Assembly (NCBI GenBank): GCA_009192285.1 | Contig: CM018603.1 | Coordinates: 733,307 to 797,306, forward strand | Direction of reading: 5' to 3' | DNA length: 64,000 bases | Source: Morchella semilibera | Taxonomy: Eukaryota; Ascomycota; Pezizomycetes; Pezizales; Morchellaceae | In this document: positions 33,119 through 41,635 of the stretch, piece after piece | Layout of the letters: each line of letters begins with the position of its first letter | Numbering within the stretch: position 1 is the first letter of the stretch | Notes under the pieces: model-generated | The model's input: the letters and a program-made list of their open reading frames with translations, nothing else | The model's database searches: none | Told to the model about the DNA's origin: nothing | Position numbers and translations under genes: made by a program

Positions 33119-36100
33119 CTAACTCCTGATAGGCCTAGGCTTGCGTGGATACCTATCGTGAAAATCCTTGACTAAATCGGGAGAATGCTCTAAGTCCTCA
33201 GGGGGCTGCCATGAAGGTTCATCATAACCAAGATACCGAACCAGATACTCCAGTTTCCCATAACGCCGTCGGGAGTCCAAAACTTTTTCCACTTCCCATT
33301 CCTGTTCACCTTCGATTTCTATAGCTGGGGGCGGAGGCTGTAGCTGGCCGGGGACGGGATTGCTAGGCGCAAGAGACAACAGAGAAACATGAAACACTGG
33401 ATGAATCTTCATAGAGGCTGGAAGCTCGAGTTCATAAGCATAGGGGCTAACCATTCGCTTAATCACATAGGGACCGATGCGTTTCCAATCGAGTTTCTTC
33501 GAGGGTCGCTTGGTCTCAATATTCCGAGTCGAGAGGAAAACTTCATCTCCAATGGCATACCTAGGGGCGGGAATTCTATTCCGATTTGCTGCATCCTCCT
33601 GGATCTTCTGAGCCCGAGCCATTTCATCCCGAAGAAACTCATAAACCTGTGCCATAGTCCGGGCCATACCATTCGCCTGATCCTCGTTGGTTGTCTTTCC
33701 ATGCTGTAGCGGGGCAAAGGACATACGAGGGCTCCTTCCATAGTTAGCCTGAAACGGAGACATCCTGGTGGTTTCGGAGACATGGTTATTAGTCGCGAAC
33801 TCTGCCATCGGAAGATACTGGGTCCAATCGTCCTGTTGGTACGAAACATAAGCTCGAAGGTACTGTTCCATTATGGCATTAATCCTTTCAGTCTGCCCAT
33901 CTGTCTGTGGGTGAAAGGCGGTACTATAGCGTGGGGCGATCTCGAGGCGGGAACATAAAGTCTTCCAAAACTCGGCCGTAAACTGAGTGCCGCGATCCGA
34001 GACTATAGTTTCGGGGAGCCCATGAAGTTTCCAAACCGAATCAAGGTACATGGCCGCAACATCCCTGGCATTTGCCTCTTCGGTGCATGGTATAAAGTGG
34101 CGCATCTTCGTCAGGCGATCCACTACAACTAAAATTGCATTATAGCCATTGCTAAGAGGAAGTCCGGTAACGAAATCCATGGATACGTCTGTCCAGGGGC
34201 CCTTAGGTACAGAGAGTGGACGGAGAACACCTTGGGGTGCATTACGAGAGGCTTTGCTGCGGGAGCACACGTTGCAATTCAGAACGTAGCGGTCAACATA
34301 CTTCCTCATGTTTGGCCAATAATAATTCCGACTGAGGAGCTCGAGGGTTTTGGCACGACCTGGATGTCCAGCAGAGGGTTTATCGTGATGTTCCTGTAGC
34401 AGACGAAGCTGAAGATCGTTGGACTCGGGAACATAAATAGCCTGGCGGTATAAGAGGAATCCATCCTCTGTTTCCATACATTCGGCAAGAGAGATCTTCT
34501 TCGAATGCTTGGTGCCATTGCGGAGCATCGTCAGAACTTGTTCGGGAAAACTGTCTTCTTGGTAAGCTTGGATCAACAACTCCTTCACGGTGGGCATTCC
34601 TTCAGCGGGTTCGTTTGTCAAAGAACCCGCCAACAAACTTAGCTTAATCCTTGATCCTAAATTCTCCTGCTTCAATACCACCTGTGACTGATGCGTCAGA
34701 CGCTCGTCTCCTTCCTTGGGTAAATCCCTCGATCTCCTGGTAAGCGCATCCGGCTTCCCTCCTTGTTTCCCTGGTCGAAATTGAATAACAAAATCAAACC
34801 GCGACAAGAACTCGGCCCAGCGGGTTTGGCGACGATTCAATAGCTTCGTAGACATAAAATATTCCAGGTTCCGATGGTCGCTTAATACCTTAATAGGGAA
34901 ACGGGACCCTTCCAAATTGGCACGCCATTCTTCAAAACTCCTAACGACTGCCAATAATTCCTTATCGTAAATTTCGTAATTGCACTCCGCGGGGGAGTGT
35001 TTCTTCGAGAAAAACGCTACAGGATGCAAAACCCCATCGTCACCATATTGAGACATAATGCCAGCGGATACGTAGTCGGAGGCGTCGGTTTCCACAATAA
35101 CTTCTTTTTCAAAGTCAAAGTGAGCGAGAATCGGGGCCGAGGTAAACGCGTCTTTTAATTTCTGAAAAGCATCTTCCGCCTTCTGAGACCATTCGAATTT
35201 TACATTCTTCTTGGTCAGGGCGGTAAGAGGCGCAACGACACGAGAATAGGCATAAATAAACCGTCGATAAAAATTTGCAAAGCCCAGAAACTCTTGGACC
35301 TCCCGAAGCCTGGTGGGTGTTTCCCAATCTCTAACCGTCGAAACCTTGCTAGGATCCATCTGAATACCCTCCGGGGTCACGATCAATCCGAGATACTTAG
35401 TCTGCTGGACATAGAACTCGCACTTCTCTGGCTTAAGGTGAACACCATGGAATTGGAACACCTTCAGAATTTCCCGAACATGTTGCTTATGTTCCTCGAG
35501 ATTCTCGGAGTAAATTAATACATCGTCGAGATAGGCCGTGGCAAAGTTATCCAAATAGGGACGCAGGAGGTCATTAATCCAATGTTGGAACACAGCGGGA
35601 GCATTGGTCAGACCAAAAGGCATCACATTATACTCAAAGTGGCCGTAGCGCGTCCTAAAAGCGGTCTTCCATTCGTCTCCTTCTTGGATCCGGATCTGAT
35701 GATATCCCCAACGGAGGTCCAACTTAGTATAGTACTTCGCCTGGGAGAGTCGGGAGAGGGTTTCTGGGATTAGCGGCAGAGGATGGCGGTTTTTAACCGT
35801 GATCTCGTTAAGCTTCCTATAATCCACACAGAGTCGAAGAGAGCCGTCAGATTTCTTCACGAACAAAACAGGAGCACCGGCGGGTGATTCGGAATAACGA
35901 ATAAACCCTTTCGACAGGTTCTCCGTAATGTAATCCCTAAGAGCCTGCAGTTCCAAACGAGACATGCCATATAGCGGACCAAACGGGGGAACCTTTCCAT
36001 CCTGTAAGACTATTTTCAAATCATGAGGGCGGTGCGGCGGCAAGGCGGTGGCTTGGCTTTCCTGGAACAATGACATAAACTCCTGAAGATCCTTGGGTAC

Positions 36101-36772
36101 ATGAGCTGAGGGATCCTGGTTCGTTTTTCCAGCAAGGACTTCATCGATGGCTCGGATTGAGGCGCAGAAGAGTTTATTCTGTCGGCGCCGAGCGAGCCCC
36201 ACAAAAGGTACGGCCCCAATGGCCGCGATCTGAATAGCGGGGGCGTCCGGGAACGAAACAGAGATTCCTTTGACGGTTACCGTAGCATGGGACTGAGAAC
36301 AATTTCGAACGCAAAAGTCAGAATCGAAGATGATCTTATTCGTCTTCGGTCTGATGGCCAGATCGTGGTGTCTCATCCAGGGAATACCCATGACCAATGG
36401 GTAATGTCCTAGCTTGGTAACAAAAAACGGAGCGATTTCCTGGTGACCATTAATGTTCAGCGACAGCTTCACCATGTGTGTAATTTTCCCTGACTCCACC
36501 AGCCTGCCGTCGATTACCTCGAGCAAGCGTGATGTCTTCAGGGGAACCGGGACGAGGCCATGTTGCAAGACGAATCCTTGGTCAACGAAAGCATAGCCCG
36601 AAGCGCCTGTATCTATCAGGGCATGGGTAGCGATAGAGGTAACGGTGTCCTGGGCAACGGAGCAGGGAACAACAAGAGATTCCTCAGACATTCTGTCTTC
36701 AGAAACGGCGGCAGCGGAAAGAACAAAAGTAGGTGGCGGGACTAGCCCCTTTGGTTTGCCAATATTTACCAA
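33119..36772 (-). CDS. pol: chromovirus pol polyprotein: protease, reverse transcriptase, RNase H, integrase, chromodomain
   Basis: Uninterrupted 1217-codon frame (numbered from the TTG at 36772; no ATG is needed if made by frameshifting from gag). Protease: LIDTGASGYAF, catalytic Asp at 54. Reverse transcriptase about 255-500, with Asp 352 (LDLRWG) and YLDD at 414-417. RNase H about 555-680, starting VETDASDY. Integrase: zinc finger His 796, His 803, Cys 833, Cys 836; catalytic Asp 866, Asp 926 (VSDRGTQF) and Glu 962 (DD35E). GPY/F-like module near 1090-1115 (KRIGPYVIKR). Chromodomain 1157-1209 with the aromatic residues of a methyl-lysine cage still suggested by YLVRYLGYDEPSW. The chromodomain probably steers integration to histone-marked chromatin. 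All catalytic residues are present. The protein acts in a virus-like particle and then in the nucleus. Confidence 0.97.
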   Translation of the reverse strand: MVNIGKPKGLVPPPTFVLSAAAVSEDRMSEESLVVPCSVAQDTVTSIATHALIDTGASGYAFVDQGFVLQHGLVPVPLKTSRLLEVIDGRLVESGKITHMVKLSLNINGHQEIAPFFVTKLGHYPLVMGIPWMRHHDLAIRPKTNKIIFDSDFCVRNCSQSHATVTVKGISVSFPDAPAIQIAAIGAVPFVGLARRRQNKLFCASIRAIDEVLAGKTNQDPSAHVPKDLQEFMSLFQESQATALPPHRPHDLKIVLQDGKVPPFGPLYGMSRLELQALRDYITENLSKGFIRYSESPAGAPVLFVKKSDGSLRLCVDYRKLNEITVKNRHPLPLIPETLSRLSQAKYYTKLDLRWGYHQIRIQEGDEWKTAFRTRYGHFEYNVMPFGLTNAPAVFQHWINDLLRPYLDNFATAYLDDVLIYSENLEEHKQHVREILKVFQFHGVHLKPEKCEFYVQQTKYLGLIVTPEGIQMDPSKVSTVRDWETPTRLREVQEFLGFANFYRRFIYAYSRVVAPLTALTKKNVKFEWSQKAEDAFQKLKDAFTSAPILAHFDFEKEVIVETDASDYVSAGIMSQYGDDGVLHPVAFFSKKHSPAECNYEIYDKELLAVVRSFEEWRANLEGSRFPIKVLSDHRNLEYFMSTKLLNRRQTRWAEFLSRFDFVIQFRPGKQGGKPDALTRRSRDLPKEGDERLTHQSQVVLKQENLGSRIKLSLLAGSLTNEPAEGMPTVKELLIQAYQEDSFPEQVLTMLRNGTKHSKKISLAECMETEDGFLLYRQAIYVPESNDLQLRLLQEHHDKPSAGHPGRAKTLELLSRNYYWPNMRKYVDRYVLNCNVCSRSKASRNAPQGVLRPLSVPKGPWTDVSMDFVTGLPLSNGYNAILVVVDRLTKMRHFIPCTEEANARDVAAMYLDSVWKLHGLPETIVSDRGTQFTAEFWKTLCSRLEIAPRYSTAFHPQTDGQTERINAIMEQYLRAYVSYQQDDWTQYLPMAEFATNNHVSETTRMSPFQANYGRSPRMSFAPLQHGKTTNEDQANGMARTMAQVYEFLRDEMARAQKIQEDAANRNRIPAPRYAIGDEVFLSTRNIETKRPSKKLDWKRIGPYVIKRMVSPYAYELELPASMKIHPVFHVSLLSLAPSNPVPGQLQPPPPAIEIEGEQEWEVEKVLDSRRRYGKLEYLVRYLGYDEPSWQPPEDLEHSPDLVKDFHDRYPRKPRPIRS

Positions 36773-37761
36773 AGGGGCTGACCTTTTAACGCCGGCTTGG
36801 GGGTCACCTGCTCAACTGGTGTTTTTCTCCAGTTGTCGAGGGAACGGGGGTCCTGGGTGCTGGGGGCGAGGTAACGAGACTTCGGGGTCTGGGCGGCGGG
36901 GCGAGATGGCTTCCTGGTAGCATTGGGGGCGGCAAGAGGAAGGCGGTGGCGAAGGTCGGCAATGGTGGCATCCGCGTCAGCAAGAGCCTCCTGGTGCAAG
37001 GCCAAACGGTAACGGAACTCCTCCTTCTCAGCTGTGAGGGAGGTGACCATGTCCTGGAGGCCCTTGATGTCCTCAGCTGTCCCTTCCTGAACCTCGCACA
37101 TGTGGGACCAGAGATCGGCAACCTTTCCTTCGGCTGCATCAAGTTCGAGTTCGAGGTTCTCAATAACCTCGTTGTGGGCCGTACATACGGCAGGTTCTTC
37201 GGGGGCGAGGGCGGGGGCATCAACGTGGGCGGTCAGGGCGGCAAGAGCTTCGGCGATGAGGGTATGGGCTTGGGTAAGCTCGTACCCAAAGTCTTCCTCG
37301 ATAGGTCCAAAGCTTTCCAAGAACTGAGCGAGTCTCTCGGGCAGCGTGCTAGGGACGGGGGCAGGGATTTCCATGGGGCGACCAATGGTGTGGTGAGCAA
37401 GAGTGGGGTTCCTGAGGCCACGGATGATGGCTTCGGAGTCATGGGCGAGGCAGGAGTCGTCGATGGTGGGGATTCCTACATGGAGTTTCCCCGGGGCGGT
37501 TTGGGTGAAGGTGGCTTTAGCCCAGTGGGCATCAGCGCGTTTGAGTCCATGGGCAAGGGCATACTGACGGAGGAGGTGAACGTGCGGGTCCGAACCTAGG
37601 CGACAGCCAAGGTCGAACCAAAAGGCCTGGGGGACAAGAGCGAGGTGACAGTACCCCTTCCTTTCTGGGAAGAAGCACTCGAGGGGGCCGGGAGAGAAGA
37701 AGAAGACAGGGTTGGGGCAGTCCCCCACTGGCATAGGGACATCCCAACTAAGGTCGGTCAT
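36766..37761 (-). CDS. gag: gag-like ORF1 of the complete chromovirus, coiled-coil, no zinc knuckle
   Basis: From the ATG at 37761 (MTDLSWDVP) to TAA at 36766-36768, 331 residues. The frame stays open upstream into the LTR, but this ATG is the first well placed in the internal region. The N-terminal 120 residues hold a compact, aromatic-rich part (PNPVFFFSPGPLECFFPE and VPQAFWFDLGCRLGSDPHVHLLRQYALAHG). The second half is acidic and helical with a long heptad-like stretch (ENLELELDAAEGKVADLW ... LTAEKEEFRYRLALHQ), then a Pro/Lys/Arg-rich tail (TRKPSRPAAQTPKSR). No CCHC knuckle is present, and I do not recognise the usual gypsy capsid signature. By position it should be the gag that builds the particle; that is inference. 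It overlaps pol, which is in the -1 frame. Confidence 0.8.
   Translation of the reverse strand: MTDLSWDVPMPVGDCPNPVFFFSPGPLECFFPERKGYCHLALVPQAFWFDLGCRLGSDPHVHLLRQYALAHGLKRADAHWAKATFTQTAPGKLHVGIPTIDDSCLAHDSEAIIRGLRNPTLAHHTIGRPMEIPAPVPSTLPERLAQFLESFGPIEEDFGYELTQAHTLIAEALAALTAHVDAPALAPEEPAVCTAHNEVIENLELELDAAEGKVADLWSHMCEVQEGTAEDIKGLQDMVTSLTAEKEEFRYRLALHQEALADADATIADLRHRLPLAAPNATRKPSRPAAQTPKSRYLAPSTQDPRSLDNWRKTPVEQVTPKPALKGQPLW
36784..36790 (-). promoter_or_regulatory. candidate -1 ribosomal frameshift site between gag and pol
   Basis: On the coding strand the gag codons read GCG TTA AAA GGT. The heptamer G TTA AAA lies in the zero frame within the overlap between the last pol-frame stop (a TGA overlapping the GTT GAG CAG codons of gag) and the gag TAA. 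A -1 slip here enters the pol frame (GTT AAA AGG ...) with no stop. GTTAAAC-type sites are used by some RNA viruses. Whether this one works is inference. Confidence 0.5.
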
Positions 37762-37823
37762 TATGACCGAAGCGAGGCGAGACGAGGGCGTTGTGTAGGT
37801 CGGCGGAGGGGACGTGTTCTTAG

Positions 37824-38439
37824 TGTTACGGAGCAACACGGAGACAACAGACAAGAGGGCCGAGGTACACAACCGAGGCGAGGACGAGGACGAGGACGAG
37901 GAGCAGGGACGAGGTGACTTAACCGAGGAGCAGGGTTGTAGGGCAGAGGGTCCAAATGGCCTCTCTGACGAAGACGTGGAGACGAAGATACCAGTAGACG
38001 ATACGTACTACGGTCATGGACTATGGACGGGGCAAGACGAAGCAAGGCGAGACGAAGCGAAGTAGGACAAGGCGAAACAAGACAAGAACGAAGCGAAGCG
38101 AGGACGAGACGAGATACTATGGAAGACCCACTAGGGTCTTTGGCGAAGACTAGGGTTATGACGTAATATATTCAGAACTAAAGACACAAGACGAAACGAG
38201 AACTAAACCGTAGGGTTGATAACAGGAAGAACACGTAAGGAAAGAAAGAGAAAGAAAAGAACAAAGGGAAGATCCGTAGCAACGTATATATACCCCTCCT
38301 AATCCCTGCACCATCATGACTCATAACATCGTGTAACGGAAACCCATAGAAACTCCAAGAACCCAAAAGAAAACACCGCAACCGAAAACCCATTCCCGAA
38401 TATCCTCCTCTCCTGCAAACTCCGTGGTACGCCGTGATA
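37824..38439 (-). repeat. 5' LTR of the complete chromovirus
   Basis: 616 bp, identical to 32483-33098 except one base that I could find. The 62 bases 37762-37823 between it and the gag ATG would hold the primer-binding site. On the coding strand they begin CTAAGAACACGTCC, which I cannot match to a particular tRNA end. Confidence 0.95.
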
Positions 38440-39198
38440 CCAGGTGAAATCTCTGCTGAGGGAGAGAAATCGTGAGGGAGGATGGGCTTTTTAGGACCGC
38501 AAAATGAGGGTACTGTGTTTGCTGAATACAACGGCGAAAGAACATGTCCTTAAGGGCCTCCGCAAGAAAACGCTCGTTGACTAGCAATACTTGTCTCAAG
38601 AACGTCTCTTCCCGCCCAAGGAAGAGGACTGATAACTCAAGAGCTCAGAGGTAGAAGGGCGTCGCAAAGAATGGAGAGGCAACTTGAACATCCATAGACA
38701 GTGGAACGTTGAAGTAAGGAAGAAGTTTTTTAACCTTCGTAGACAACTTGAGTCTTTGGAGGAAGGTGATCCCCCCTATTCTCAAGTCTTGGCGGTGTTG
38801 AGAACAGGGTTGAAAGGAGCAAGAGGGATGAGAGCTGATATGAGCTTGATATATGCTTTATATATAGGATAAGCGGTATTTTGGCTTGTTCGGGCGATGA
38901 TCTTGATATTTGGTGCCGAATAGCATGCGTGAATAAAATCAGATCATCAAAAACTCTCCGTACTTTAGGTGCACACCCAGTACATACCCTCAACACCCGG
39001 TACATCAGAGGGAAAAACTTTTGTGCTCTCTGTCCACCAATAAGACCAGAAAACGGACCAGGTGCTACCTAGGAAGGAAACCGGAGAACCCTAACCCGGC
39101 AGCAAGCGTCAACCCCATTGGTCTCCTGAAATGTTCCTCACAAATTCCTGTGTAACATCAACGTTTGTTCCTAACATCCTCAGATTTCTACGGTCAAC
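38440..39198. other. intergenic, border between transposon block and genes
   Basis: Apart from the CCAGG duplication at 38440-38444 I see no repeat family and no supported gene. A 62-codon frame at 38684-38872 (+) has a charged helical look (VRKKFFNLRRQLESLEEGD), but nothing else supports it. Confidence 0.4.
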
Positions 39199-40575
39199 AT
39201 GTGTACCAAGAATGAGCTCCCAACACGGGCAGACAATAACCAGTAATCTCTCTGATTCCCTTTAATCACTGGGATTGTTCAACAATTGACATTCTAGTCC
39301 TCTGCTACTGTTTGAGACTGCGAAAGCTGCCAATCGGCCACTATTCGTACAGGCACCTATGGTAAGGTAAATCGCCCGAAACACCAGCTAGGCCTGCTTA
39401 ATAAAAGAGTCACTCATTCCTTTGTTAAGATATAGTAAATTACCATTTCGTGCCCTTATCAGGGACTACGGGGTCGATCTTTGCTATACACCTATGGTTA
39501 GTTAATTTTTATGCCAATGAGGGTAGATATCGTATTGAAGCTAATAACAAAGCAGATACTTGCAAAGGAATTCGTGAGAAATCAATCCGCACGTCTCAGT
39601 GGTATGTCTTAACTTTTCAAAATACTGGGCAGATTTTGACATCAGATTCAAACCTCTAGATTTCAGCACCAGTTCAGAAGACGGGCCGCTTATCGTTCAG
39701 TTTGGAGCCCACACAGTTTCTGATTTTGCCAAAGCCGCAGAGTTGGTGCAGCCTTATTGTGACGGTGTAGATCTCAATTGCGGATGCCCACAAACATGGG
39801 CTATTCAAGAGGGTATCGGGTGTGGGCTTATGCGTAAGCCAGAGCTTGTAAGGGATATGGTATTGGCTGCAAAAGAGCGGTGCGGGCCTCAATTTTCTGT
39901 TTCAGTGAAAATCAGGATTCACTCTGACCTACAGCAAGTCTCCCCTCTTCTATATTCTCTTGACTTAACTGGTTGTTGTCATACTCATAACTATTAGAGA
40001 GACTGTAGCTTTCGTCTCTATTGTTGAAGCCGGCGGCCCGGACTACATTACTGTTCATGGACGCCGGAGATCTCAGAGATCCAGTGAACCTGTAAATTTG
40101 GAAGCAATCAGACTCATCAAGTCCATTGCCAAGGTTCCCATTGTCGCAAATGGCGATGTTTTTAGCTTGGACGATGTTGACAGGATTGTCAAAGTAACTG
40201 GTGTGGATGGTATCACAAATTTCCGTTTTTCCCCTCGCCAAGAATAATGTACTTACATTGTTAGGTGTTATGGCTGCTCGTGGATTGCTGGAAAACCCTG
40301 CTCTCTTTGCTGGTTATCCAAAGACACCCTGGGGAGCTGTTGAGAAGTTTCTCCACCTTAATATGACTCTTGGTCCTTTACCTCATCAACTTACGGTACA
40401 CCATGTTGGTGAAATGATGCTCAAGATTCTCAACAAAAAAGAGAGGTCAAGCATGGTGGATAGCTCCTCCAACATTGTAGAACTCCTGGACTGGCTAGAC
40501 GAGAGGTTTGCTTTGGCAAGACCGTGCGATGAAGGGTTTGGAAAGGCCGTGGATGCTGTAAGGGTTGTTTGTTGA
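39199..40575 (+). CDS. DUS4: tRNA-dihydrouridine(20a/20b) synthase, Dus4 type
   Basis: Seven exons: 39199-39242, 39298-39366, 39430-39496, 39556-39601, 39660-39933, 39998-40209, 40265-40575; together 1023 bases, 340 residues. All junctions keep frame and restore conserved sequence (NNHPLLLFETAK, APMVRYSKLPFR, TPMILAKEF). The enzyme reduces uridines in the tRNA D-loop with FMN and NAD(P)H. Seen: FMN-barrel start APMVRYSK (34-41), DGVDLNCGCPQ with the general-acid Cys at 118, KIRIH (159-163), ITVHGR (184-189), VANGDV, and the C-terminal phosphate-binding GVMAARGLLENPALF. Length is close to yeast Dus4 (about 367). Intron 5 (39934-39997) starts with GC (GCAAGT), the others with GT. The first exon encodes only 14 residues, so the start is the least certain part. 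Confidence 0.93.
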
Positions 40576-41635
40576 TCTTATCTACATGTATGTATTCCTT
40601 TAATCACAAACTCTCACTCGCTTAATCGGGATTCTATTACGAAATTATTCCACTTTCTTTAATAGACCCCTAAATCAACCCAAATATAGACGCGCTGATA
40701 GCTCAATCATAACTTTTTATCAGATCGCCTTCCGACAGCCAGGACTATAGCGATCACCGAAACTTATTGTCCATTATATAGGGGATGGCCATTGTCCTAA
40801 GGCCACCTTTACAGATTCTTTGGGAACTCTATAGGTCTTGTATATACATGTATATACAGCCACTCAGCAGAAGTATCATGATTAAGTTTACTATTAGTAC
40901 GCAGTATAGCGCCCCCCAGCTTGGAGACATTGAAAAATGTCCCATTCTGAAACCGAGATCACGAACCCTTTTGTAGAGTGGCTGTATGCATACTAGACAT
41001 TAATTATCACTCGAAGTTTGTTTAAACATCAATACTGCCGTCGGGTATGTTTAGATTGACCTAAGGGTCCCAAAGGTTTAATCCCTCGGTCCTTCTCGGA
41101 TGCAAGCTTTCTGCCAAATATATTTTAGCTTGTTATCCCTAAAAGCAGCTTAAGTTACAACCAATCCGTATAAATGAAAATATTACAACGCTGGATTGAA
41201 ATTCAATGCACCACCCCATCCTAATTTTGTTAGTCCCAGTTACCTTTCCCAGAATACTACGAAACGAGGACGCGCAGTCCGGCCCAATCCTCTCAGAAAA
41301 AATGGGGGGAAAAGAGAAAGAAAAAAACCAATGAAAATAAACTTGATATGCAAGACAGAACCTCCCAAAATGCCGCAAGTGTTAAAACAAAGAAAGTCTA
41401 CCTCGAAAGATAAGAGGAATTTGGAAAGGTAGAAGAAAAAGATGCATGGGATGAGATATGAACCACAAATGAGAGACGCCAATAAGGAGTGAATGCGGTA
41501 TTCAAGTGGCCAATATGATCCACTAACCAAAATACAATTGACAAAGGAATATGATAACCGCCTTAAAATAGAAACCGAGTTCAAGATAAGCCAAAACCTC
41601 GAGAATTTAGCTCGGTCTTTAGTACTATGGTGTCC
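40576..41635. other. convergent intergenic region of DUS4 and the DUF1765 gene
   Basis: No gene seen. It holds two TACATGTA palindromes (40583-40590, and within a perfect 20-base palindrome at 40839-40858). Both genes presumably end their transcripts here. Confidence 0.6.

Larger units (their letters stand above)
32483..38439 (-). mobile_element. complete chromovirus (Ty3/gypsy) with two near-identical LTRs
   Basis: 5957 bp bounded by 616-bp direct repeats (32483-33098 and 37824-38439) and a perfect target-site duplication CCAGG (32478-32482 and 38440-38444). I found one difference between the LTRs (T at 32650, C at 37991). Coding strand is minus: gag-like ORF (37761-36766), then pol (36772-33119) without any stop. 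This is by far the youngest element in the window and the only one whose pol could be functional. It lies at the border of the transposon block with the gene-containing region. In element orientation the LTR reads TATCACGG ... CCGTAACA, so the 5' end is TA rather than TG. Confidence 0.96.

Noticed and set aside
39450-40575. DUS4 as a broken pseudogene
   Set aside because: The unspliced frames carry stops, but six short introns restore every conserved motif with consistent phase, so the gene looks intact.
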